DNA from: Clitopilus passeckerianus
Lineage: Eukaryota > Basidiomycota > Agaricomycetes > Agaricales > Entolomataceae
DNA: 64,000 nt
NCBI GenBank assembly: GCA_944990035.1
Contig: CALYLX010000111.1
Coordinates: 1,302,001 to 1,366,000, forward strand
Reading direction: 5' to 3'
The translations under genes and the position numbers were made by a program. Under the pieces are notes generated by a model. The model saw only the letters and a list, made by a program, of their open reading frames with translations. It was not told the origin of the DNA and searched no databases. Positions 13,008 through 23,872 of this stretch are shown here, piece by piece. The stretch's first letter is position 1. The number at the start of each line of letters is the position of its first letter.

Positions 13008-13033
13008 ACGCGTCAAGATAGTGAGTGACGCGT
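13008..13033. promoter_or_regulatory. Two ACGCGT (MCB-like) sites in the PUP3/MOCS1 divergent promoter
   Basis: Perfect ACGCGT hexamers lie at 13008-13013 and 13028-13033, in the 211 bp between the PUP3 start (12937) and the MOCS1 start (13149). ACGCGT is the MluI cell-cycle box core bound by MBF (Mbp1/Swi6) in ascomycetes. Binding here is inference. No Rpn4-type proteasome box was found. Confidence 0.35.
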
Positions 13034-13148
13034 CGCCGTCACAAATCTGTCACGAGATTCACTGATTGACACAGTCACGCTCCGTTGGGATTGTTACCTT
13101 GGGCTTCACAATTCAAATGGGGTCGACGGAAACTTGACTCAGCTCACC

Positions 13149-15317
13149 ATGATGGTTCTCAAGAATCTCTCAGCAGCGGCTCGTTGTCGACGTGGGTTGC
13201 GGTCAAAGTGCCTGCGGTATATTTCGACCCAACTACAAGCTGGCCTTCGTGCACAAGTTCAGGTGTGTGTAGGCTTGACGGCACCTGGTGATTTGAACTG
13301 AATGATTCCAGTCAAGAATAGCAGAAATTGACGCGACAAGGCCCTTCTCACCGGCCCTCATAGATACCTTCAACCGAAGGCATGACTACCTCCGGATCTC
13401 ATTAACCGAAAAGTGCAATCTACGATGTCCGTTTGGTCAGCTACCTCTTCGAAGCAAGCCCTGACCTTCTTATCAGGTTTCTACTGTATGCCTGAAGAGG
13501 GCATAGAACTCTCCCCAGACGGCAAGCTTCTGACAAATGATGAGGTGCTGCGGTTGGCCACGCTGTTTGTCAAGAGTGGTGTAACGAAGATCCGATTAAC
13601 GGGCGGTGAACCTACCGTGAGGAAAGGTATTGCAGAAATCATTAGTGAGTAAATTCGTACCTATGAGCTAAATATCTTGACCAAGCTTCCGTTCTTAGGC
13701 AGTCTCAATGAACTCAGACCACTCGGCCTCAAATCTATTGCGATGACCACCAACGGATTAGCCCTGCATCGGCGTCTCCCCGACTACATTGATAAAGGCC
13801 TTTCACATTTGAACCTCAGGTCCGCCCTACCCCACGCGCTTCTTGTCTGTTATTAACTCTTTATAGTTTGGACACGATGGACCCCTTCAAGTTTGAGCTT
13901 ATCACGCGGCGGAGAGGGCACGAAGCCGTCCTGAAAGCCTTGAATGTAGCCCTTGAATCCAAACTACAGTCCGTGAAGCTCAACGTAGTGGTTATCAAAG
14001 GCCTGAACGACCACGAAATCTTTGAATTTGTTGAAATGACCAAGGACAAACCTTTGTCTGTTCGTTTCATCGAATTCATGCCCTTCACTGGTACTCTCCA
14101 TACTTATCACGGCTGGAACTTATTCTGACCATATCTATGAATCTTCAGGCAACAAGTGGGACAAGAAGAAGATGGTACCTTCTGATGTGCTCCTAGACCA
14201 GCTCACGGAGAGATACGGTTCCCTCAGACGTGAAGCCGACGAGCTCAATGACACCGCGAGATCATGGAGCGTTCCCGGATACATTGGCAGTTTCGGGTTT
14301 ATCAGCAGCATGTCAGACCATTTCTGCTCGTCGTGCAATCGCCTACGGCTCACAGCTGATGGTCAGATAAAGGTATGCAACTTGGATCCAGTCTGACTCA
14401 ATCTGACTATCCACCCCAGGTCTGCCTCTTTGATGCGAAAGAAGTTTCATTGAGAGATGAAATGCGGAGAGGGGCTTCAGATGCAGAACTCCTACCCATC
14501 ATCGGAGGAGCTGTCACCGGGAAGCAGGCCAAGCATGCCGGCATGGAAGACATTGACGTAGTTACGAACAGGCCTATGATCCTGATTGGTGGTTGAGTCT
14601 TTTCTGTAAGCTAGGACCCTTCGCTAGTTGTGCTCATATCTCAACCATGTCATAGGTTATACCAATATGAGTCGTCGCCGCGTTACAGGACACGATACCC
14701 TTTGGACCCGTTCATTCAAAACACCATTCCTTTCGTCCCCACGTGCACCCCCCTCCGTCCACCGCCTATATAGCACCACCACCACCCAGAAGTCTATGAC
14801 CCATCTTGACGAAAGCGGCCGCCCATCCATGGTGGACGTGAGTGATAAATCGCCTTCCAAACGCATCGCCACCGCAATAGGCTATATCTCTATACCTGAG
14901 AAAGCTTACAAGCTGCTAACTGCGACTTATCCTGCTGATTCGACTCCTAACCCAAAGGCGGAGAAAGCAAGGAGGAAGGGCGATGCCTTGACAGTTGCCC
15001 AGCTGGCTGCCATAATGGGTGCAAAGAAAACATCTGACCTCATCCCTTTGTGTCATCCGTTACCTCTGAGCAAGATAGCCGTCGTATTGACACCAGAAAC
15101 AGCTGAAGATGGTGGATATAAGGTTGTTTGTAAAGCGACTGCGGTCACAGAAGGTAAGACTGGTGTCGAGATGGAGGCGCTAACTGCGGTGTCAGTTGGC
15201 TTGCTGACGGTTTGGGACATGTTGAAGGCGGTTGCAGGGAAAGAGATGAAAATTGGTGGGATCTATGTTTCGCACAAGTCAGGAGGAAGAAGCGGGGACT
15301 TCAATAGGTCAAATTAG
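13149..15317 (+). CDS. MOCS1: Molybdenum cofactor biosynthesis MOCS1-type gene (MoaA radical SAM + MoaC)
   Basis: Makes cyclic pyranopterin monophosphate from GTP, the first step of molybdenum cofactor synthesis. The MoaA half starts at 13149 with an Arg-rich presequence ([16 protein letters not shown]), then the radical-SAM cluster [14 protein letters not shown] (C-x3-C-x2-C), restored by splicing out an intron beginning GTCCGT. It continues with [14 protein letters not shown] and the second cluster [17 protein letters not shown] plus KVCLFD, and ends in Gly-Gly then TGA (14594-14596). The MoaC half reads [38 protein letters not shown] and GGRSGDF, ending at 15317. Splicing 14592-14655 joins the halves in frame; without it MoaA ends in Gly-Gly, as human MOCS1A does. 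The MoaC part has its own presequence-like start at 14667. Confidence 0.92.
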
Positions 15318-15389
15318 GTTTTGTGGATTCATCCGGTGGCGCGTTCAGAACACACGGCGATAATTTACAAGTGTATTCTATTATGGTCC

Positions 15390-15924
15390 TCATCCTCGGA
15401 CCCATGAACCGAGTTTGCTTGCTATCTCATCGTCGACTAGCCGAGCAGTCTCGACGCCCTGAAACGTTGAGTTGAAGGTTTGTCGAGTTGTCCATGCCAA
15501 GCAATTACTGGTACTCACATCTATCAACTTGACGATAGTTGGGACACTAGAGATGTTCCATGGTTGTTCGCGATAGATATTCTCCGCCGGATGTTTCCAC
15601 CTATGTAGAGGATTCAGATGTCAGGCTATCTTAAGGTAGACCCAAGTAGCTGGAGGCGTCAACTCACGCGGTTCGGTCACCAACGTATACAATCCGAGCG
15701 GAGGGGGCATCCGACGGGCTGAACGTGTCTTGAACCAGCTTATCTACAACTCTGCAATCCTATGAAATCGTTTAATCCGTAACCTTGATATCAAGAATAG
15801 CATGTTGCCATACCGGGCACCACAGTTTACCATCGACGATTGAAGAAAAGAAGATGAGATATTCCACCGATGGTCCCTTCAGGTCTGCGGGATCGGTAGG
15901 ATCGCTGGCATAGCTGAGAGGCAT
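15390..15924 (-). CDS. TXNDC17/TRP14-like thioredoxin (DUF953)
   Basis: Small cytosolic thioredoxin-like oxidoreductase. Three introns break it into short exons, so it is easily missed. The start at 15924 gives MPLSYASDPTDPADLKG, then VEYLIFFSSIVDGKLWCP. Splicing a GTATGG donor gives the active site WCPDCRVVDKLVQDTF, the WCPDC motif diagnostic of this family. It continues with RIVYVGDRTA, WKHPAENIYRE, ISSVPTIVKLID (the cis-Pro region) and ends GSWVRG before the TGA at 15390. Length of about 130 residues fits the family. It is tail-to-tail with MOCS1, 72 bp apart. Related human protein reduces disulphides and persulfides; the substrate here is not known. Confidence 0.85.
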
Positions 15925-16377
15925 GTCTGGGACAGTTCGTTAACGAGATCTTCTGAAGTCTTCAAAATGTACAGTTGAGATTTTATACGATGGCTGCAAC
16001 AGACCAGGTGATGATTGCGCCATGCTTGACGGTAATCAGTTCATGGTCGCGCTGAATTACTCACCATCTGCTGACTGAGGCTTCGGAACTCAGTCACGAC
16101 GGGCGATTATTCCACTGCTTTCCATTGCATGACATGTACTAGACACAACATTTTGGAACAGTGAGTTAAAATAGCTCGTAAGCCAGATGCGTACTAGATA
16201 AAAGACTTCCCAACAACGAAAATTAATGCACCAAGAATGTACGTGATATCAAAGAAGCCAAAATAGATAGGATTGTCCAAAAGTCCATGGCGCCAACGAA
16301 CTAAAGTAATCTACGACTAGACGTGAGGGTGGCGTGACGGCAGTTCAGGGTATTGCATGGAAGTGAAACGAAACGGT
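15925..16377. other. Intergenic stretch
   Basis: This 453-bp stretch lies between the thioredoxin-like start and the end of the secreted repeat-protein gene, both minus strand. It should hold the promoter of the former and the 3' UTR of the latter. No conserved coding exon or RNA gene was recognised. Confidence 0.5.
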
Positions 16378-17938
16378 TTAGTAGCCATAGCCGTTGGAAG
16401 AGCCACCATAGGAAGGACTGCTTGAATCATAGCCGCTCGAGGAGCCACCGTAGGAGGGGCTGCTTGAGCCATAGCCGTAGGAGTTGCTAGATTCTGGGGC
16501 AGCAGTCGCTGTACTATATGCGGTGCTTGATGGCGAGGCATAGGTGTTATATCCGTCGCTATTTCCAGCACTCATCATCCACTTGGACTTGCACTGCAGA
16601 CAACAAAATGTCAACGAAGCGGTCTCTTTTGATGGTTGAACCTGCGTACCTTGCCCAAGCATTCGGAAAGGCCGGTCTCCTTGACCACTTGGGTCTCAGT
16701 CGCGGTAGCGGTGGCAAGGTAAGTAGTGGTGACAAGCTGCGTCTTGTTCTCAACCATTGTAGACGTAACGGTCTCTAACATCGTCTTGGTCTGAGAGAAA
16801 AGTTTGAGAAGAAGGCCCAAAAGTGATCGAGGTATTGGGTACTCACGTTGTCGATCGTCTTCGTCTGAACCCAGGTCTTCACGTAAGTGGTGGGCTCAAC
16901 CTTGGTGACAGTGTCGGTCATGGTGACCCGATCGGTCATCGTTTCTGTCTTCGTAGCAGTCTGAACGGAGGTGATCTTGTCGGTCACAGTAGCAGTCATA
17001 GTCTCGGCGATTGTCTTAGTCTGTAACAGAGGGTTAGATTAAAATATGCATCTCGAATTCAAGGCTGAAGTTCTTACGTTGTCGACGACACGAGTGCTGA
17101 CCCAGACCTTGGTATACGTAGTGGGGACGACCACAGTCTGCAGCTGAGTCTTGGTGACGAAGTTGGTCTGCGTCTCCTTGACTGTCTGGGTAGCGGTATC
17201 AGTCTCAGTGGCAGTCCTGGTGTAGAGATTGGTCTGCGTCTTCGTCTCAGTAGCAGTCATGGTGTGCTCGACGGTCTTGGTCCTGTCGATGATCTCGGTT
17301 GATACCCAAACGCGAGTAGTGGGCTTGACCTCGATGGATGTGAAGACCTTGGTAGCCGTAACATGCATGATGTCTGTTACATGCACGGTCTCGTGCATAG
17401 TGACTGTGGTCGGGACGGTCTTGACCTCAGTCTTCGTAACAGTGTCATGATAAGTCTGCGTGACAGTTTGCTGGTAGCAGTTGTTGTTGTGGCTGCCCCT
17501 ACGAAAATGTCAGTAAGATTCATACTTCGTGCAATTTTGGATACTGACTGGTTGATGATGATCGTCGCGTAACATTCACCTTGGTAGGTGTACTGAAATG
17601 CCGATCAGGAACAAGCACCAAAACTGGACTCAGGGAGAACATACCCAAGATTCTGGAACGCAATGACCGTTCTGCCGGACGTAACCGTAACCACATTCCA
17701 ATTGCTGGTAACCACCATTCTTATACTGATCGTAGGACATGGTCTGGTAAAAGCCAGTAGGAGCTGGTGCGGCTGCCTTGGCTTCCGGTGCAGCTGGTGC
17801 GGGGGTAGCTGCAGCATCGACAGGTCCACTTGCAGATGCTCCTGGTGTGCTTGAAGCTTGAACAGTGGTGACGCCGTTAACTTTTATTTGGGCTGCCGCC
17901 GACCCGATGAGGGCAAGACCCAGGAAAAATGACTTCAT
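16378..17938 (-). CDS. Secreted Thr/Ser-rich repeat protein
   Basis: Extracellular or cell-wall protein of unknown role. The start at 17938 gives a clear signal peptide (MKSFFLGLALIGSAAA), then an Ala/Pro linker and a small Cys-containing block (LECGYGYVRQNGHCVPESW, then YTYQGECYATII). The bulk is Thr-rich repeats: each unit opens TKT-x-x-ET/HT and ends in PTTY-x-K-x-WV-x-T-x-x-DN. At least three units are present, and two end at phase-0 introns placed right after the codons for Asp-Asn. The tail is low-complexity SSSPSYGGSSSGYD repeats ending NGYGY at 16378. There is no hydrophobic C-terminal tail, so a GPI anchor is unlikely. High Thr/Ser suggests heavy O-mannosylation. I do not recognise a named family. 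Confidence 0.75.
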
Positions 17939-18401
17939 GATTTAACGAAAGTGAACTGCTTGATGCAAAAATGGGGGAAGAGGTGAAGTCGAGAAGAAGA
18001 GCGGTCTACGCTTGTGAGGAGACTGTCTTGCAGTAATAGCGATCTGGCACGGCAAGCCAAAGAGCGACAAGCGCTAGTAAAGACTCGAAGTCAGTACCTC
18101 GGATAAATTGAAATCGAATGAGGGTACTCACCGTCTTTAAAAGAAAGGACTGAAGGAGAACGAAACGGAAAGAAGAACGAAAGGAAACGAAGCGGGTGAA
18201 TTCAGTCATTGCGATGGATGAGCAGTATATATTCAAGTCGACACGGTCACCAATCGCAACCATGGCATATCCATCACGTACGCATCAATATTTCGCACGC
18301 GAACACTCAATTGACAGATGATATGTTTCCAAGGGGCTTTGCATGCGGTATTCGAGAAACCCTGTCCGATTGGCTGATCAACATGATTACAGGTTGTGTA
18401 T
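17939..18401. other. Intergenic stretch with TATA-like box
   Basis: This 463-bp stretch is upstream of the secreted repeat-protein gene and downstream of the carrier gene, both minus strand. A TATATA run near 18226-18231 could serve the secreted-protein gene if its 5' UTR is long or spliced. An 85-codon open frame at 18006-18263 has no family signature and is probably chance. Confidence 0.4.
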
Positions 18402-21400
18402 CTATTGGGTGTCTTGTTGCGTAGACTGCCTCCTGGGGGAGAATGGCAACGGAACTCCAGATAGAGCAGCCCTCCTTCCGAAATCCCCGTGAACATCGAG
18501 TAGAATTTTGAGTGCATTCCTTGCACGAATCTGTGACATTTCGTCCGGTTTCGTAGTGAGTGCGGTCTCCACGGTTCTTGGTGCATCTGCCCAGGGGAAC
18601 TATGGTATTTTGAAATGAGGATTGAACCAGACCTGAACTGTAATATGGAGCTTACCGGGAACTAGGAAACGAAAGAAGCCAAGTCATGTGTTTGAGAAGT
18701 TTTGTTTGCTGATCAGAGATGTAGAAACTTACATAGGTTTTGAGTGTCTCATACCCTGTGTAAAAAAAACCCCGTCAGCGCCAATCACCTACAAATACCG
18801 AAGTACTGGATCTTACCAAGGAGAGTGAAGCCAAACTGGGGACTGCTACGGAGAACTCGAGCGGGCCCACCCTTGAACAGAGCGCGGAAACCTTCTTCCC
18901 GATCTATCAAACGGTCATATCCGATTAGGTTCCACAACATCGGACCGCAAAATAGGCTCACAAATATTGACGAAGGCATCAACAAGTCCTTTGTAATGGG
19001 TTTGACCTTTCCTGGCTTCGACTTGCAGACGGGTCTTCACGACATCTAGAGAAGAACTCAGTGTCCAGGACCAATCAGTAAAAGCAAAGTAGTCGATGCA
19101 GACCTGCGGGTGTGGTGAGGTAGGCTGCAGGCATGCCACTGTTGCAATCAATCATGAGCATAACGATGCCTCGGTTAATGAGCCAACGACATACGCTAAA
19201 GCCGCAGCTGACAATGTCTCCATGAATGACAACTTCTTTCCATTGTGTCCTTCATTGAACAAATCCTTCTTGAAATGCCAGTAGGCGGGGAAGTAGATGG
19301 CGGAGAAAGGAATATCGCGCAACAAGCAAGCTGAAGCCCCCCTGTAGAGACCTACGATACCGAGTTGGCGGACAATATGTACGGCACCCTTTGGTGCAAT
19401 GCCTTCCACTCGGGCAGCCTCCCCTTGCACCTGGAGACGAATTTTCCTGATCGGCAGCAAAACTTCAGCGACACGTACAAACCATGTTCGATCGGAACAA
19501 CTTACACAATCTCCAACGGGTTGGTGAAAATCTAGGCAAGCTTCCATTGGTGATTGAACAGTCTTGATACGACAACAATCAACGCACCACTTGACATCCA
19601 CCGGCAGTGCCACCAGCTACGAACTCCCAACCTAGTTTGATGCGACCGGTTTCGGGGTCAGTAGTTAGAGAGCGGACGAAATCGTTGACTGTCAGTTTGA
19701 TTGCCTTCTCTGGTGCGACACCCTATAAAATCATGGTTAGCAATAAATAAATTCAAATAGTTCGACATCCTCACAATAAGCTGAGGGCCTAATCCTCGGT
19801 AGAACCCCTTGAATCCCTCATTGCGAAGGATCTTCTTCGCACAGTCAAGACTGTTTTTGTAAAGCAGCTGCCCCACAACAGAGCTTCGCTGGTTTTGCAT
19901 GCTAAAAGATCATTAGCAATTTTAAAGTCAGTGTCGGAACAAATTCTTACCGAGTCTATAGAAACAACATCTGCGGTTCAGTACATGCCCAGATAACGAG
20001 CCTCAATCCATACCTTGACTAAGGGCAGGTTAGTGAATGTTTGTACTCGAAGGAGAAACACTTGCCCATATCTATAGGATACACGATTGTGGCGCCAAAA
20101 GCCCCAGCGAAACCGCCTTGCACGAAGCTGTACGCTGACATCGCAAAGCCTTGCAGGAAAGATTGGGGGGCCGGGCTGATTTCCTCCTCGTGCGGGGGGT
20201 TCCACTTCGGATCCAAAAGTTGCGCAAAATCGATGAGGGCCAATCTCGAGTTACTTGATCCTCGACCAGCGAAGTGGAAGATGATAGAGGCCTCCATAGG
20301 CGTGAAAAGAGAGTAACGAGAACTTGATTGGGAATAGTTGAGGAATTCAGACTGGTCTATTCTTCCGTCCTTCGACTTCCGGATGGCTTCACGAATGACA
20401 CTTCAAACTGTCAAAATTACTGTATTTTCCACTGACGCCTTAGTACTTACCGCTCAACCATGTCCATCTCTGGAAACATATTTCTTAACCAATCGAATCA
20501 AGGGAAGGTATGGGGAATGACTTACGCCTAATGACATTATGGAAAGCAATTACTTCGGCGTAGGATATCTTCTGTCCGGGGCTCAATGTGCATAGCGTTG
20601 GCAGCCTCTCTATAACGGCTTCTGAAAGTTTATGGCCAGCAGTTTCCTAAAGACCAGAGTATCAGTGAACCATTAAGCGCCACTAATTGAGGTACGTACT
20701 AAAATAATTCGTTTGAATTCATCCGGTCGGATGAAACCGTCTTGGTCGGTATCTAGATATCTAAAGGCTTGACGAAGACGTTCGCCTTGTAAACCCTTCA
20801 TAAGTTGGGTAAATTCATTGTCTAGCAACTTCTGTTAGTCGGCTGCCGTGGAAGTAGATGTGGTGTAAACATACATCCTAGAACATGGGTTCCGTTCTTC
20901 TTTCCGAGGTATAACTTGATCCAGTCACTGACAGGGGAAGCTCGCTTAGATTTCTGTCAAGATGACCAATTGAATGAAATACGACGTACCAATCGAAATC
21001 GAAAGGAATGGCATCAGGACCAATGTTGGCCGAGAAGACGCTCTTGAACTCATTATAAGTAATGAAGCCATCGTTGTCACTAGAAATAATACGTGTCAGG
21101 TCGAACCGCGGGCGCACCCAGAACCTGGTACCTACACATCGAAGTACTGGAAAGCCATCCAGTAGTCAGCATCGGGGCGCTTCAACAAGGTCTCGAAGAC
21201 GGTAAAGTCCTCCCATGACACTAGACCACGCCTCGAAGTATCGGCTACGCGAAAGAGGATAGCAAATTGAGCGCGGCCGATGGTCGAAAGGTCGTCTTTA
21301 GGTGCGATGGCATTGACGAAGCTTTCGGGATCTAAATACCTATGGAAGTGAAAGAATTATGATCAGTAAATGAGGCTCGGCTTTCGGGCGTTGTCCCTTG

Positions 21401-21664
21401 TATGTCTGTTGAGAACATGGACCATGTGATCCCATTGTCAATAGACATGGGAACAGCATGCTGAATTCAAGAATCAAGCACTGACTTCTCGCCATTGACA
21501 TCCTTCGCGTGGGTATCGAACACACGTCTCCATCGTTTGAGCTCTCGTTCGGGAACGTCCAAGGCAGTCCGAACGGACTTTATTGCTGCTGTTGTCAACG
21601 AGGAGCCGGTACTGGCTGGAGAGTCGTTGTGCACCGTCGGAAAAAGACGTGAAGAAGGTGCCAT
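18402..21664 (-). CDS. AGC1: Ca2+-binding mitochondrial aspartate/glutamate carrier (AGC1/aralar type)
   Basis: Inner-membrane carrier exchanging aspartate for glutamate, part of the malate-aspartate shuttle and regulated by Ca2+ on the intermembrane side. The N-terminal half holds EF-hand segments: [26 protein letters not shown] and a degenerate [12 protein letters not shown]. The C-terminal half is a three-repeat mitochondrial carrier with signatures [28 protein letters not shown] and [14 protein letters not shown]. The tail after the last helix ([14 protein letters not shown] ... [10 protein letters not shown]) matches fungal aralar homologues and ends at 18402. Reaching it needs a 6-nt exon at 18656-18661, giving KTYFPFPW. 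Estimated length is about 700 residues over roughly 20 exons. The gene looks intact. Confidence 0.92.
18656..18661 (-). other. Six-nucleotide microexon of the AGC1-type gene
   Basis: The minus strand reads a CCTAG acceptor, then TTCCCG, then a GTAAGC donor. The flanking introns are 18662-18732 (71 nt) and 18600-18655 (56 nt). Inclusion adds Phe-Pro and gives KTYFPFPW, which fits the family better than KTYFPW. Confidence 0.7.
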
Positions 21665-22014
21665 GGTGGGCTAGATTAGAGGTATGAGAGATCCAAAGAG
21701 CGGTAGGGTATAGATTTTTTGGAGAACTTGGTTGAGGAGGGATCCGGGGATGAATGCTTGGGATGTTCGGGTAAACTAGCCGTTTTTTTCTGACGTGCTT
21801 CACTTTGGGAAATTGCTATCTTTGGTAATCAACATTCGGAATAATTCACTTTTGCCTAGTTTCTCCGCTTCTTATGTCCATAAAATTACTGCAATTTTCT
21901 TAAAGCCGATCGTTTTTGAGACGTCGGGTGAAGAACCCGCAACGGATCAATGGCCCGCTCAAAGGCCGAAGAAAAAACATGACGGTTATCTATCCAGATG
22001 TTATCTTTTTACTT
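21665..22014. other. Intergenic stretch
   Basis: This 350-bp stretch lies between the carrier start and the TRM5 stop, both minus strand. It should carry the carrier promoter. No further gene or RNA was recognised. Confidence 0.5.
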
Positions 22015-23815
22015 TCACTCTGCAGCAAACGCAACCGCAGGTGGTAGCCTAAAGCTTATACAATACATCTCCTTGTTGGGAGCAACCGAACGAACCAGAT
22101 GCAAACCGAATTCCTCTGTCAGCGGTGCCCCTAACCTCTCCTCGACCCTCTGCAAAGTCCAATATGTCAGTCACTGAAGGCTGTTCCGAGAATGGATCAG
22201 TCCCACCTGTCTTATGTCTACTTCGGCTTTGACTAACTCGGCCTCTCGAGAGAAACAGTGACAATGTACCATCGGCATAACATCATATATTTCCCGTAAC
22301 CCGTCTCCCGCCAGAATACCGCGAAAAGCATCGAGGAAAGTGATTGCAGAGTCTGGAAGATTCATGACAAAGTGCGATATTCGCCGTCTCGGAGGACCAG
22401 TCGGCGCAGGAGGCAGTGAGGCCTCTCGCCCTCTAGCAATCTGTTTCTTCTTCCGAATCTCCTTTGTTCGACTTATGGGAGGTGTGTATCCTGGAAAGGC
22501 ATCTTCTGCACAGCGCCTGGGTGCGTTCTTGATGAAATCACGACCATCTTCGCATGCTACGCGGACAATCTTCTCGACCTAATATCTTGATCAGCCAAAG
22601 TTATTTCTTCAATGTAAGGTATGGCGTCACATGGTTATTTTGAACATTGAGTTGCAGATACTTGGCACTTTCTGGATTAAGGTCGTTGGCCAGCACTGCG
22701 CATCCTTTCTTGGCTGCCGGTACCGCAAATGGTCCGACACCAGCAAAACCATCAGCTATTACATCCTCCGGGTTGAACATATCCACTAGTCTGGCATGTT
22801 CTGTGTGAAGTCGCGAATTCCAGTATACTTTAGTGAAGTCAAACGTAAAACGGCAATCAGCTTCGTGCTGTACGGAAAAGGTCAGACATCATCCGGAAAG
22901 AGGAACTAGAATTGCTCACATGTTCTACGACATAATTTGGCTCTCCCGCGAGAAGTTCCATCTTGAAGAACCGGTATACATGATCGATGCTATTCAGCTT
23001 ATTCACAACAGTGGTGATATTCTTGTTTTTCTGTGATATTCTGAAGGTAAGTTCTCTTCACGGGAAGATGAGATTCCCTTGAGATTACTTACATCGAGAA
23101 TCAGCTGGCCGATGAGATGTTTATACGGGAGATACTCCTCGTTGAGATTGACGTGTGCTATGTGTCCTGTTGCAGCAAAACCACTTGGTGCGCCTGCTCG
23201 AAGTTCTTCTGGCAGCAGGGCCTGCAGGATATCATCTAATTGAATGTCAATTCACGCTCGAGGACGGTTTTGTGCGTACTCACCATGCGACCACCAGTCA
23301 TAGTCTAAATTTATTGTGAAGGGTACAAGTCCCTTCGTCTCGGCAATGATGAAGTTTCTAGCTTCTGGAGAAAGTTCACCTAACTTGCAAAGTGGTCGGT
23401 CAGAAAACGCCACATTTTTCAAACAATTCAAATCATACCTTCGTCTTTGGCTTTCAGCAGAACAAGACGGTCTCCTGGGCTGCTTGGGTCACTTTCTACC
23501 GTCTTCACTTTGGGAATATCTATGATCGCTCTTGAGTAATGTCAGTAAATCTTGCATAGTTCGAGAATAGTAGAGCATATACCCTCGTAGCTGAGGTGCC
23601 TTTAGTACAGACGTTGTTTTCGCTGGAGGTGTCCGAGCAGCCAAGACTGTGACGTCCTTCCTGAAAACGCTTCGATCCAGAGGCTCCTGCAAGCTACGAC
23701 GATACGGCGGAGGCAAAGTGTCAAGAATCATCTTTGAAGACATGAACCTCAATTGTCTGCCTAGCGTTATCAGATTCCAAGCATAAGGTCGAACACAGCG
23801 CCGAACGGGAAACAT
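22015..23815 (-). CDS. TRM5: tRNA (guanine-37-N1) methyltransferase Trm5
   Basis: Adds the methyl group of m1G37 in tRNAs read next to the anticodon, preventing frameshifting; in fungi it acts in nucleus/cytosol and mitochondria. Class I SAM-dependent core: [17 protein letters not shown] (AdoMet loop), [16 protein letters not shown], then [16 protein letters not shown]. Upstream the D1/D2 region reads [58 protein letters not shown] and [18 protein letters not shown]. The C-terminus ends [20 protein letters not shown] and VAFAAE, stopping at 22015. The first ATG (23815) gives a basic leader ([13 protein letters not shown]) that looks mitochondrial; a second in-frame ATG at 23743 ([11 protein letters not shown]) would give a leaderless form. 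It diverges from the TatD gene over 57 bp. Confidence 0.92.
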
Positions 23816-23872
23816 CAAAAAAGCTGGCAGAGGTCGGTTTTACGTAACACACGCCCTGGTTGACCTGCACCC

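Noticed and set aside
18006..18263. 85-codon minus-strand ORF upstream of the secreted repeat protein
   Set aside because: No family signature; more likely the 5' UTR/promoter of the neighbouring gene.
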